Origin: Lytechinus variegatus
Taxonomy: Eukaryota; Echinodermata; Echinoidea; Temnopleuroida; Toxopneustidae
Assembly (NCBI RefSeq): GCF_018143015.1
Contig: NC_054752.1
Span: 1,922,001 to 1,986,000 of the forward strand
DNA: 64,000 nucleotides
Direction: 5' to 3'
How positions within the stretch are numbered: the stretch's first letter is position 1; every line of letters begins with the position of its first letter. The notes under the pieces are model-generated. The model was not told the DNA's origin. It saw nothing but the letters and a program-made list of their open reading frames with translations, and ran no database searches. Made by a program: the position numbers and the translations under genes. Shown piece by piece: positions 1 through 12,013 of this stretch.

Positions 1-748
1 TAGATAGAATCTACACAGGCCAACATCTGTCAGCTGTGTTACAGATTTTAAGCAGTATTGAAAAAAGACAAAATACATGGGTGGTCCTGCACATTCTAAT
101 GAACCGATTGTTTAAATTATTGCATACAAATATAGACAATGACAATATGCCAAGGAGATTGTAAGGATCCCCCTCCCCCACCCCCCCTGTACATTGATCA
201 ACTCATCAGCAAACAATACATTTGAAATTGAAATTATGTGTATAAATAGCAAATGCAAATCATCAAAAATTTATTATCCTATAAAATCCAAGAACCACGT
301 CACTTTGCATTTGATGACCTGTTTTGACAATGAGCCTTTAAAAATATGAATTCATTCACAACTATTGCTCTGGGTGTGTGCTTTTTATTGCTTGTAAAAT
401 AGAATGATTGCGCTTATCTTTTAATAATGAAACTGGCAAAAGCAGATTGATTAGCAAATTTAAAAAAGGCTGTAATATTTCTTTAATAGTCATCTACTTT
501 TTCCTTCATCATTGATTAGCATGTTTTTCAAACAACCTGTTATCTAAGGTAATGAAGTACATTATTCTGAGATTTCATTAATGAAACTTGCAACGTTTTG
601 TTGAAAAAGGATATGAATCATCTGGAATAAAGACTTATTAAAGAGTGAATTTTCTTTAAAATTTGAGAAATAATGAACATCTGACAGAACTCCTATCCAA
701 CTATTTATTTTTGTTCCAACATGTCCCTACTGTATGTATTATAAGGCA
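1..748. other. AT-rich noncoding DNA
   Basis: No coding signature, RNA gene or recognisable repeat end is visible. A C-rich run lies near 170-187. Confidence 0.5.
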
Positions 749-756
749 TGAATGTC

Positions 757-1944
757 GGCTTATTTCGAAAGGGTGGGTGCTGTCGCGTTAGGGTGCGTCA
801 ACGCGAACGCGAAGATTCGTCCAAAGCCCCCCCGGTTTGGCCGAAAGGGTGCGTTGGGAGCGCCACGTCGCGTCGCGTTCACTGGAACGCGCCCTTTCGT
901 CCAAAGCCCCCCCGGTTTGGACGAAAGGGTGTGTTTAATAATAATGAATAAATAAATACAAATATTTATAAGAAAGCTGAACAAACAAAAAAGACGAGTG
1001 ATATGTGAAATTTGCATAGGAACATAAATCATCATATGGCACAAACATTCTTTTTAAGGTAAAAAAAACAATGACGGCATGCTGCATGAGGATTTTTTCG
1101 GTGGAAATGTTTTATGGTATAATATTGATACATGTAAAAATTATGACTGATTTCAAGGTTCTTTCAAATAAATAAAAGTAACTTACCTTCAATTTTATAT
1201 TTAGCAGGTGTGTATTTATTACAAAGGAAAAAATTCGTATACCTGGAGATATTTGGTGTCCCCCAAATTATAAAACTTACGGCAGATGTGTCCTGGAAAG
1301 GCAAGGCCAAAATTGATGTCGGGTCAGCATTCACAACGTTTAACTCTTCAGACCCTACCTTACTATATTTTACACTTGAGACCCTGCCTCAGTATATTTT
1401 GTGAGATGTATCTGTTGTGCATGTGTGCGTGTTGTGTGTATAATAATAATAATATGTGCGTGTTGTTTGTATAATAATAATAATACTTATAATAATAAAA
1501 ATAATAACAATAATAATAATACTTATAATAATGATAATAATAATAATTTTCACGCCAAGTGGCTTATTGCAAGGGTGGGTATCTGATTTTGTTATCATTA
1601 TTATTATTATTATTATTATCATTATTATTCTTAGTTGAACATTTCTTTCTTTTCCTCAAATTGTCAATGCTTTAAATGATTGAAAATCCACTATTTTACG
1701 TGCAAATTGGCAATGTTTGACAAAATACCTTATATTCAGCTTTCTTATAAATATTTGTATTTATTAAACACACCCTTTCGTCCAAACCGGGGGGCTTTGG
1801 ACGAAAGGGCGCGTTCCAGTGAACGCGACGCGACGTGGCGCTCCCAACGCACCCTTTCGGCCAAACCGGGGGGGCTTTGGACGAATCTTCGCGTTCGCGT
1901 TGACGCACCCTAACGCGACAGCACCCACCCTTTCGACATAAGCC
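757..1944. mobile_element. Non-autonomous DNA transposon with long terminal inverted repeats
   Basis: The element begins GGCTTATTTCGAAAGGG and ends with its near-perfect inverse. Arms at about 757-979 and 1735-1944 are inverted copies that also share short internal palindromes (CCCTTTCGTCC / GGACGAAAGGG). The 8-bp sequence TGAATGTC stands directly outside both ends (749-756 and 1945-1952), a clean target-site duplication. The core has no transposase-like frame. An 8-bp duplication fits hAT, P or Merlin-type enzymes, but the terminus does not match the usual hAT CAG start, so the superfamily is left open. Confidence 0.85.
1440..1630. repeat. AAT/ATT trinucleotide microsatellites
   Basis: Two impure AAT-type tracts (about 1440-1545) and an ATT tract (about 1590-1630) form the core of the surrounding inverted-repeat element. 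Confidence 0.8.
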
Positions 1945-2440
1945 TGAATGTCAGTATCCTCACACAACATTTGCAAATTTTGAGGAATTATTTCTGACAG
2001 AACTCCAACCTTTTAATTAGAAATCTTTATTTTTCATTCTAATATGGCCTGAAAAATTATACCAGAATCTGAATGTCAATAGTGAAACCAAACACACTCT
2101 ACTAAAATATGCACATTGTCAATTTTATGACACATGCATGCATTCATAATTTGCACAAATCAAATAATTGGTATAAAAAAAGTTTTATCAAGATTCACAC
2201 AAGAGAATCAACTTTCTTTCTGTCAATTGTAAAAATATATCTGCAGCCTTAAACTTAAAGGTGAATACCAAAATGAGAATGGTTACCTTTAATTTACAGT
2301 AGTGATGTTTGATTCTTATCTGTCATCTATCTGTTCTGAAGGCTAATTACACTGGTTAAGCATCCAAATGTAAATAGCTCAACATGGATGTTAGTCTATT
2401 AAGATGGGTCATAATGGATGAATGCAGTGTAAACTTCAAA

Positions 2441-2690
2441 GTAAAATAATAAAGGATAATTTGTATATTGCATGTATCCACCTTGCTACATTAGGTGCTC
2501 AAGGCGCTCCTATCTTATCCTGGCTAGACTAGTCTACCAATTCCGGTGCGCACAGCTTTTTGAGGAATTACTTCCTGCCGGTACCCATTTACCTCACCTG
2601 GGTTGTGTGCAGCACAAAGTTGGTAAATTTCTTGCTAAAGGAATACACGCCATGGTTTGGAATTGAACCCACGTCCTTCAGATTGAAAAT
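2441..2690 (-). mobile_element. tRNA-derived SINE, antisense
   Basis: Read on the minus strand, a tRNA-like head with a B-box-like GGTTCAATTCC (about 2655-2670) is followed by a body shared with the copies at 55318-55590 and 28241-28373. Shared body words include CTCACCTGGGTTG and GAGGAATTACTTCCTGCCGG on the + strand. It ends in an AATAATAAAGGA-type tail at the left. The head is diverged. Confidence 0.75.
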
Positions 2691-2865
2691 ATCAAACAAA
2701 GTCGCATGAAAGTAAACAGCTTTCTAATAGGCCCTACTACTAATACAATAGAGATAATACAACAAAAGTGTGACAAAAAGCATATTTTAACTGAGTGATT
2801 AGGCAATTTGTAGGCAAATGCAAAAGAAACAATTATTTAGGCTGAATTAAACCTCAAAATGCTGA

Positions 2866-3057
2866 AAAGTGTAGGCCTTCCATCAGCTGAAAAAAGTGCA
2901 TGTAGGTTGAGTGCAACATATTGTGGAATGTGGGTCAATTGCCTGCTGAAGAAAATACACCATGGCGTGGCTGGGATTCAAACCCGGGATTCGAACCCTA
3001 GATTCTATTTCAATTCAAATTCCAGAGACTATAAATCCACTCGTCCACAACGCTCCA
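2866..3057 (-). mobile_element. Diverged tRNA-derived SINE fragment, antisense
   Basis: The minus strand shows an A-box-like GTGGACGAGTGGA and a B-box-like GGGTTCGAATCCC, separated by a stretch longer than in an ordinary tRNA. The body to the left is a degraded relative of the 2441-2690 copy. This is a SINE, not a functional tRNA gene. Confidence 0.6.
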
Positions 3058-3059
3058 AA

Positions 3060-4515
3060 ATCTCCCTCCCAGAAAACTGTATTTATAAGGCTAATGTATA
3101 GTCCTGTAATCACTACTGTACTGTTTCAGGATACCATGTTTGGAGTGTCCTGTTCGACTTATTGGCTGAACAAACACTAGAAATGATACCAATTTGGCCA
3201 ATATTTACTTAAACAAGAAAAGCCATGCCCTGTAAGATGGTATTACACATGTTGTCCAAACGTTCAAGATAAAAAGGTAAACTTATACTGCAAACATAGT
3301 TCTTTTTACCAAGTTAATAGGGGTACCACTGAAGAGTATATGCAGGCATGTCCAGTGGTGCTAGAATGTGAACCCCACAAAAATTTCTGAACATTATTGG
3401 AGTGTTGAAGTTGAAGTTCTGCCATGTTGAAGTCAGGTTATAAAATATTACATTCAAAATTTCAATAGTTTGTTTCTCTGGGCTCTCCGAACATTGCAGT
3501 GATGTTGACTATATTCAGCATCAGCACTCAGTATGAATGAGTGTATTTGTGAGTTGGGTTCACTTTGATCCATTCACAACTATCTGATTTTCCACTATCA
3601 TGACCTCGTTTTGCAAAATTGAAAAAATCCAATATGTGTGGATTTTGATCAATAAATTTTGAAACTTAAAACTGGCCTATCACTAATCCCCCCCCAAAAA
3701 AAACCAATCTTCTACATGCTTTTTTAAAACATTCCTTGAGTACACCTTTTAAAGACACCACAAACTTGTTAGAACATGGAGTAAAGTTCAATCCCAAACA
3801 CTTTAATTACAATCTTAACTATTGACTTATCTTACAATCTTTTTCCTTGGGCACTTTTTCAAAGAAATCTACTCAAACTTCCTCCGGCCTGGGGTCTTAC
3901 GAAGACGAATTCATCAACACAAAACATGGATTATAAAATACAGCAGCTTTGTCCCCACCTTTCTGCCCACATCATTAGAAAAATACCGCCCCAAGATTCA
4001 AAATATTAAAATTTCCATCAGGAACCGGGTCTTGAATTAAAACCTTTTCCTGTAAATATAATTCACAAATTTGTTTCTTATACCTTCGACGAAGGAAGTT
4101 CGTCGTCTGGCAGCTGTTGAAAGCAGGATTTTGCCTGATGGCAAAACAAAATTGGTTTATACAGGAGAAGAAAACGTTTTCATTTCTGGGGATTTCTGAA
4201 TAGAGGATTGGGGGGTAATGGAACCAGTAGCTGTATTGAATGGCCAAGTTTGAGAGCCTTTAATCTCCAATGGACTGACCCTTTGTGAACTCAATTTTAA
4301 TTTGATGAAATAATTACAGGAGGCAATGTTGACTGGTCAATGGGCATGGTCACAATCAGACTGGACTATGGGCATTGAGCAGGCTAGTGACCTTCATAAC
4401 AAGGCCTTTCAGAAAACTCCTCACCTGGGCAAGTAGTACAATAATGCAGGGCACAAAAACTTATCAAAATATACCTTCAGTATATGAACAGGCCAGGTAT
4501 ATAAAAACCTTTTAA
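3060..4515. other. Noncoding DNA
   Basis: No supported gene. Short frames lack conserved motifs. A small palindrome (CTTCGACGAAGGAAGTTCGTCG-like) lies near 4086-4110. Confidence 0.4.
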
Positions 4516-4896
4516 TACCCTTTTCATAAACCTATCCTCCAATTAGCCGCCTAAGAGTAATGCGGATAATTCAATAAAAATTGCGTTCATAAACTCCGAA
4601 AATAAGCCGCATTATTTTTACGAGCGCCCGTCCTGAAAAAGGCCTGACAACTGGACATGCCCCCTCCGATGCGGTTGTGTTGGAAAAGGGTGACCTTGTG
4701 ACCGCACCATGGCAATTATCCACATTATTTGGAAATGCGTTCATAAACTCAAAATCTTATCCCAATGCCGCTATTATGCGGATAATAGCAGCATCAGAGT
4801 AATGCGGATAACTCTTGTCCTCCTCCAATTTTATGACCAAATTATGCTGCTATTAGCCACCTAATTCATTTTAATTGAGTTTATGAAAGGGGTATT
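4516..4896. mobile_element. MITE, copy 1 of a two-copy family
   Basis: The ends are inverted (CCCTTTTCATAAACC at left, GTTTATGAAAGGGG at right). The interior contains repeated ATGCGGATAA words in both orientations. A homologous copy sits at 27460-27835. No coding capacity. The target-site duplication could not be fixed by eye. Confidence 0.8.
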
Positions 4897-5994
4897 AGAT
4901 TTTCGATAGCAGTGGTAAAAGGAAGTTTTTGACAACTGTCACAAGTTTGATTATGGATGAGCTTGTTAATGGCCTTTGTTTTAATGTCTAGCCACCTGCT
5001 TTGAATTTGTTTTCAAATATTACAACTATAGCTGTGAATTTATGAAAATTCTATTCATCACTTATTGTGTCTCTCAAAAAGAACAGTTCCATGTATTTCC
5101 ATGTCATGTTAAAATTTTTCCAAAGATTTTCCATCTAAAAATGTCTAGATTATCAATTCAATCTACATAGTTTGAATTGAAACATTAAGAATATAGATTT
5201 GAAGAAAAAACCCGTTAAAAGATTTGCTAAAAAATGGCTGCCATCCGCTTGAAAAAAAAAGAAATCAATATAAAAGCTGTTATTACAGGTCTAGCTGTCT
5301 TTATGTCATACAGAATTATCAATTTGATATTGAAAAATAGAATTAAAAAAAACTGTTATTAAAACAAAACAAAAACATTGGGAATGTAATCATACAAATA
5401 GATCAAGCATAATATCCTCCTATCACCAACTTATTTTCCTAATTTATTTGTAAAATTAAATCTAAAGAATGCATTCTCATCTTCAAAGAAGGTTTCTAAA
5501 ATTTTGTTTGCATTTTTTTTTGTATAAAAAAGTTTATAGAAACAAGACTAGGACCAAAGTCTATGTGGTATTGTTTACATTCCTCTGTTTACCTTTTGGT
5601 TTTGTGCTGCTTTTTATTTTTTGATTTTGGTTAATGAACATCTATTCACAGGTATATGCTGCAAATTAAAAAGGCAGACGTATTTCCTCCAAATAAAGTT
5701 GTTTAAATATATATAAAGCCTTGTTTCCTTGAAAAGGGGTATGGCTATGTGTAATTTGTGTGGTGCATGTTTTCTTTCTCTTCTTTATTCTATTTTCAGG
5801 TTTTCAAAATTAACTACAATTCATACATGTATTAGATAAATAATTCCTATAATTTCTGTCGATTTCAACCAAACTCATTACCTACTGATATTACAATCTT
5901 ATACACAGCTCTTTGCATAACATTAGTGTAAGCCTACTCTGCCACAGCCCATATTAGTAGATAACTTCCAACAGAACACCTCTAAAGACTAATA
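4897..5994. other. AT-rich noncoding DNA
   Basis: Long AT-rich stretch without coding signals or clear repeat ends. Confidence 0.45.
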
Positions 5995-6545
5995 CCCTTT
6001 TTAGACAGGCTAAAATTTCCCTAACCCCGTACTATAGGTGGGGCTAAATGGCAATTTAGCCCCACCTATAGTACGGGGTTAAGCTTAGCCCACTTTCGTT
6101 TTACACAGCGTTTTTGCAAAGTGGGCTAACCCCACCTATAGTACGGGATTATTTGGCCCTGCAAAGAAGCAGGGTTATCCCACCAATTGCGGTGCTAAGA
6201 GCAATAGTACGGGGTTAAGATCGCATGTGTAAAACGAAAGTGGGCTAAGCTTAACCCCGTACTATAGGTGGGGCTAAATGGCAATTTGGCCCCACCTATA
6301 GTACGGGGTTAAGGAAATTGTAGCGTGTGTAAAAAGTGTACGAGTGAAGCACTTGTACTACGAATGATCGACAAAAACCACTAGTCCGGGGTTAGCGAGT
6401 TTCGTGTGTAAAAAGCAAGCATTCCTTATCCGGGGTTAGCAAATAACAATTTGGCATGTGTGAAAAGGAAAAAAAATAGTACGGGGTTAAGGATAGTACG
6501 GGGTTAGCGATAGTCCGGGGTTAAGAAAATCCTGTGTAAAAAGGG
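5995..6545. mobile_element. Palindromic MITE with nested hairpins
   Basis: The ends are inverted (CCCTTTTTTAGACAGG and the inverse of CCTGTGTAAAAAGGG). Inside lie two inverted copies of a block that is itself a near-perfect hairpin (about 6030-6086 and 6249-6314) with a TGGCAA loop. The word TAGTACGGGGTTA, or a one-base variant, occurs about eleven times in both orientations. Dense subterminal repeats of this kind are typical transposase-binding arrays. No coding capacity. Confidence 0.8.
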
Positions 6546-7356
6546 CATTTAGGGAATAAAACATGAATATCAAACTTCTTTCCTACGATAAACAATTTGA
6601 AAAACTTGTAAAATAGCCACCGGCAAAAGGTGCAAAGCCTCAACGGCCTGAATTGTAGTGGAGTATCGAAGTGAATTGCATTGCCCCTGATAATAATCTG
6701 GAAAAATATAGGAATTCTGTGAAGGGATTACTGGACAAATTGGAGATAATTGCCTTTTTGTATACATGGTTCTTGAGAGCTAGAATTATTTCAGAAGCCG
6801 TGAAGTAATTATAACTTTAGACCTGAATGGGGTAATAACACAAAATAGAAGTGCATGCATTGTATCAGAGAGTCAGTGCACTGCATAAGTTCAACTCAGG
6901 TCGACAGCAGTTAGGACCAGGTACAGACTTCATTGCATTTCTTTCTATTGCACTGATTGCATCCAGTACAATTCAACCTTTCAAACCGCCTCGATCACAA
7001 GAATCCCCGTTAAATTACGAGAACTTTTCAGGCTAAAAAAGTACCTGTTAATTATTCCTGCATTCACACCGCCCCAAAACACATCCTTTGGGATAAGTTC
7101 CTGAAGTTACGAGCATGCGCAGTATGGTCTGATAAGCAGGCAAGGCGCGAGATTAAAAATCACTAGCCCAGCAGCCACCCACGCCATTGCGCCCAACGAC
7201 ATGCTGGGCTAAAAGTTCCCGTAATTTGCTTTCACATCGCCAAAATACCTGCGACCTTGGAAAAATCCCCACGAAAGTTCTCGTAATTTTGCCAAGTACC
7301 TACTATTTAGGGGGTATTCTCTTTCAGGGAAATTACGCGTAGTTTGCTTTCACATT

Positions 7357-9425
7357 ATAGTAGACCGGCCAAAACGATTTTTTATACTTTGGACGGCAAA
7401 ATTTGTTAATGCTTGCTAATGCTTGGCATCCCAGCTAAAAGTTTTGCAAAAATACCCAGGAATTGCGTACGGCCGGATGCCAAGCGCAATTCTGCGTGAA
7501 AGTGTCATTCTTAGCGTAAAATCGGAAGGACTGTCGAAAATCACGCATTTTGATATTTTGACGGATTATCATTATATTTTTTATTATCTTTGATATGAAA
7601 TTATTTTTATTCGGAATTTCAAATTATAAGTCTACTAAATATGCATTTCAAATTTGAATATTACACACACACATATGGCACAGGGAAACATAAAACCGCG
7701 ATTTCCTCGAAATAAAAGTTTGTGAAAACTATCAATAGTTTGAAGTTTTTTTACGCAACATAAATTCATCGATTTAAATGCATTTATCCATCGGATGTAT
7801 AGTAAATGTCCTAGTGCCACAAATATTAAAAGAATTTTCAAGTAAGATGGTAGATATCTCATTTTATGTTATCCGAAAGGAGACAATGTGCATTTTACCA
7901 GGTGCGCATTTTGAAAGAAAAATTGAAAATACCGTACATTATGTACATAATTACATGTATAAGTACATACTAAATCGAGTTTTTATTTACATGTATAAGT
8001 CCATAATAAAGCGAGTTTTTAATTGGATAGCACAATTTGTCAATTCCTTGCATCCCAGCTAAAAGTCTTGCGGAAATACTGAGGAATAGCGTACGGGCGG
8101 ATGCCAAGTGCACTTTTGCGTGAAAGTATCATTTTTAGCGTAAAATCTGAAAGACTGTTGAAAATCACGCATTTTGATATTTTGACGGATAATCATCATA
8201 TTTTTTTATTATCTTTGATATGGAATTGTTTTAATTCAAAGTTTCCAACTATAAGTTTACTAAATATGCATTTCAAATTTGAATATTACACACACATATA
8301 TGGCAATATGAAATATAAAATCGTGATTTACTCAAAATAAAGGTTTTCAAAAATTATTAATGGTATAATGTTTGTGTTCCGCATCTCAATTTCGTCAAGA
8401 TTTAGTGCTATTACCGAATAAATACTTGATAATTGTTGTTATGTCACATATAGTGAAAACAAATACTGAAATAAGATGCAAGATATATATCATTTAATGT
8501 TATATATGCGAAATATAACAATGTACATTATCACCCGTATCAGACATCTGAGCTGGTCATTTACAAAACCGTATTGCCCTACATTTTCTTAATATCGGGA
8601 AGGGTAGGTACCGGTATATTGTTTGTATTTTCCTCGGTCTCAATGTGCGCATTTACTTTGCATGCAGAGACGACGCAAAATATACCTTTGTATTTTCCCT
8701 GGTCTCACATCCGGGCATTTGTGGATGCGTATAAAGAAATACGCTTCATAAGGATCCGCGCACCAACAATATACGTCATAATAAAGACAACGCTGGATCC
8801 GAGAGCTTGCAAGTACGTCATAATGGTAAAGTGCAGAGCCTAGACCGATATTAACATGACACAATAGAACTCTATTTTCAAAAGAAATATCCCCATTATC
8901 ATGATTTTTGCTCTAGATATCTGATTTGGATGATAATAAAAATATTGACCGGCTCTTCTTTCGGGGAACATCAAATATATTGCCCTTAAAAGACCCATAT
9001 TGCCCTCGTCTAAAGACTCGGGCCAATATGATTCTTTTGCTGGCAATATATTTGATGTTCCCCTCAAGGCCAGTCAATATTATATAATTATTTTATCAGA
9101 CGCGCATTTCTGATAAAAAAATAAACAGCGCACAATATTACATCGATATTGCACATATCTTATATCAGTGCGATACTCGTCATGATATTATATAGGATTA
9201 TGTTTGCTTTTGTAGAGTTCGATCTTCTTGATATTTCCACGAATGAATTGGTGCTGAACTTAATTCTACCTGTGGCGATATTCAGAAATAGGTCTGATAT
9301 TTAATTTGCCGTTACCATGGTAGCATTAATTTTACAGGAATATCTACATGTATATCCAAAATCATAGAAAACATACATGTATGAATAAAGCGATTGAATT
9401 AGCATTTTTAAACCACTCTGTCAAT
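7357..9425 (+). repeat. Left arm of giant inverted repeat
   Basis: Matches the reverse complement of 10437-11927 almost base for base. It contains two direct sub-repeats starting near 7427 and 8050, each beginning GCATCCCAGCTAAAAG, about 620 bp apart. Relative to the right arm it carries an extra segment at about 8532-9085. Confidence 0.9.
8532..9085. repeat. Segment present only in the left palindrome arm
   Basis: The right arm runs straight across this point (near 10770). The segment contains its own inverted pair, GGGGAACATCAAATATATTG near 8956 and its inverse near 9042-9063. It is either a small nested element or sequence lost from the right arm. Confidence 0.65.
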
Positions 9426-10436
9426 CTACATTTTACTTCAGTTATTTGATTATCAAAGTATATTAAAAAAATGGCCGTTGCACGGCAGTACCTATTTTTT
9501 GTCTCGCCGGCATAGCAGAGCAGGACTAAAGGAGCCACTTCTCCGGTGGAGGTGACGGTAGTTTTGATATAACAGCGTCATATCAACCTTGAAATCTTAA
9601 CCAAAGTTACATTTTTCAAAATTTCATTATAACTTTGAACGTATAGAAAAAAAAAATAATGACACTTTAATGTTAATGACACTTTAATATTCATGTATTA
9701 CTGATCGTCTTGCACAAGTTTTAGATCACATGATTAAGGTCAAAGGTCATTTAGAGTCACTGAACTTTGGCCATATGGGGGTATTTTTTAAATGTCATCA
9801 TAACTTGATTTTTATTGATCCAGTTAAAGATTACACTTGAACATAAGGGTATTAAAGTATCATCGATCATTTTGCACATATTTCAGTTCACATGATCAAG
9901 GTCATACGTTATTTTGGTTCGATGAGCTATGGATGGCGTTTTTTTATTATTAATTTCAGTTGTTTCCAATGTCCTGCTGCTATAATTATTATGTTAAAAT
10001 ATGAATAATAAATGTTATTTGGTCTTTTGCATTGCAAATTATAATTTTCATTCAATTCATTTTACTTCAAAGTTTTTGCATTTGCTATTATCACAGGTCC
10101 ATGTTGTTATATATTCTGGTCTAAGACGGGGGCCGGACAGCCCGACCCTGGGCAGCCCTGGACATACCAATGCCCTTTTGGGAAATGCAGTTGTACGACA
10201 ATCTATATATTACAATATATGCGCTGGACGCTGGGCATTAGCCTTTAGATTTGTTTGTCATAATGGTCGTGCGACGGCATTTCCCAAAATGGCAATACAC
10301 TGTGGTGAAATGAGCTTTAAGATTTGAAATGTGAACTTTAATTGTGAACTTTAAAGGACAAGTCCACCCCAACCATGCCAACATAAAATTGATTTGATTG
10401 AAAAGAGAAAAAAATCCAATAAGCATTACACTGAAA
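9426..10436. repeat. Spacer of the giant palindrome, made of other repeats
   Basis: Holds a diverged copy of the DR1-bearing repeat (about 9495-9960, with AAGGTCAAAGGTCA near 9737), a small palindromic block with matching GGGAAATGC / GCATTTCCC words (about 10145-10300), and a truncated TTAA-type MITE (TTAA at 10351, AGGACAAGTCCACCCC from 10355) that runs into the right arm. Confidence 0.7.
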
Positions 10437-11927
10437 ATTGACAGAGTGGTTTAAAAATGCTAATTCAATCGCTTTATTCATACATGTATGTTTTCTATGA
10501 TTTTGGATATACATGTAGATATTCCTGTAAAATTAATGCTACCATGGTAACGGCAAATTAAATATCAGACCTATTTCTGAATATCGCCACAGGTAGATTT
10601 AAGTTCAGCACCAATTCATTCGTGGAAATATCAAGAAGATCGAACTCTACAAAAGCAAACATAATCCTATATAATATCATGACGAGTATCGCACTGATAT
10701 AAGATATGTGCAATATCGATGTAATATTGTGCGCTGTTTATTTTTTTATCAGAAATGCGCGTCTGATAAAATAATGTGCATTGTTATATTTCGCATATAT
10801 AACATTAATGATATATATCTTGCATCTTATTTCAGTATTTGTTTTCACTATATGTGACATAACAATTATCAAGTATTTATTCGGTAATAGCACTAAATAT
10901 TGACGAAATTGAGATGCGGAACACAAACATTATACCATTAATAATTTTTAAAAACCTTTATTTTGAGTAAATCACGATTTTATATTTCATATTGCCATAT
11001 ATGTGTGTGTAATATTCAAATTTGAAATGCATATTTAGTAAACTTATAATTTGAAACTCTGAATAAAAACAATTCCATATCAAAGATAATAAAAAATATG
11101 ATGATTATCCGTCAAAATATCAAAATGCGTGATTTTCAACAGTCTTTCAGATTTTACGCTAAAAATGATACTTTCACGCAAAAGTGCACTTGGCATCCGC
11201 CCGTACGCTATTCCTCAGTATTTCCGCAAGACTTTTAGCTGGGATGCAAGGAATTGACAAATTGTGCTATCCAATTAAAAACTCGCTTTATTATGGACTT
11301 ATACATGTAAATAAAAACTCGATTTAGTATGTAATTATGTACATAATGTACGGTATTTTCAGTTTTCTTTCAAAATACGCACCTGGTAAAATGCACATTG
11401 TCTCCTTTCGGATAACATAAAATGAGATATCTACCATCTTACTTGAAAATTCTTTTAATATTTGTGGCACTAGGACATTTACTATACATCCGATGGATAA
11501 ACGCATTTAAATCGATGAATTTATGTTGCGTAAAAAAACTTCAAACTATTGATAGTTTTCACAAACTTTTATTTCGAGGAAATCGCGGTTTTATGTTTCC
11601 CTGTGCCATATGTGTGTGTGTAATATTCAAATTTGAAATGCATATTTAGTAGACTTATTATTTGAAATTCTGAATAAAAATAATTTCATATCAAAGATAA
11701 TAAAAAATATGATGATAATCCGTCAAAATATCAAAATGCGTGATTTTCGACAGTCTTTCAGATTTTACGCTAAAATTACACTTTCACGCAAAATTGCGCT
11801 TGGCATCCGGCCGTACGCTATTCCTGGGTATTTTTGCAAGACTATTAGCTGGGATGCCAAGCATTAACAAATTTTGCCGTCGAATCCTTATCTAGAGCAC
11901 TTTTTTAGGTTTGGCCGGTCTACTATT
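10437..11927 (-). repeat. Right arm of giant inverted repeat
   Basis: Reverse-complement partner of 7357-9425, with the same two 620-bp sub-repeats. The frame at 11422-11649 is identical to that at 7635-7862 on the other strand, which reflects the duplication rather than a gene. Confidence 0.9.
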
Positions 11928-12013
11928 ACCAAAATACCTGGTATTTTCTGATCGGGGTAAATTTCCCGATCAGAGAATACCTGGAACTGGCGAACTTCGA
12001 GGCGGTCTGAAAC

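Larger units (their letters stand above)
6979..12013. mobile_element. Giant foldback-type composite element
   Basis: The outer ends are imperfect inverted repeats (TTTCAAACCGCCTCGA at left; inverse of TCGAGGCGGTCTGAAA at right). Inside lie two long, nearly identical inverted arms (7357-9425 and 10437-11927) and a 1-kb spacer that itself holds repeats. No transposase frame is visible. The link between the outer ends and the palindrome is inferred; the palindrome could instead be a second element nested inside a MITE. The target-site duplication is not clear. Confidence 0.65.

Noticed and set aside
2930-3057. tRNA gene candidate on the minus strand
   Set aside because: A and B boxes are present, but the spacing is too long and no cloverleaf with a paired acceptor stem can be drawn; it fits a SINE head.
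7635-11649. Identical 75-residue frames at 7635-7862 (minus) and 11422-11649 (plus)
   Set aside because: The identity comes from the inverted repeat; no domain or other coding support, and the neighbouring sub-repeat copies do not keep the frame.
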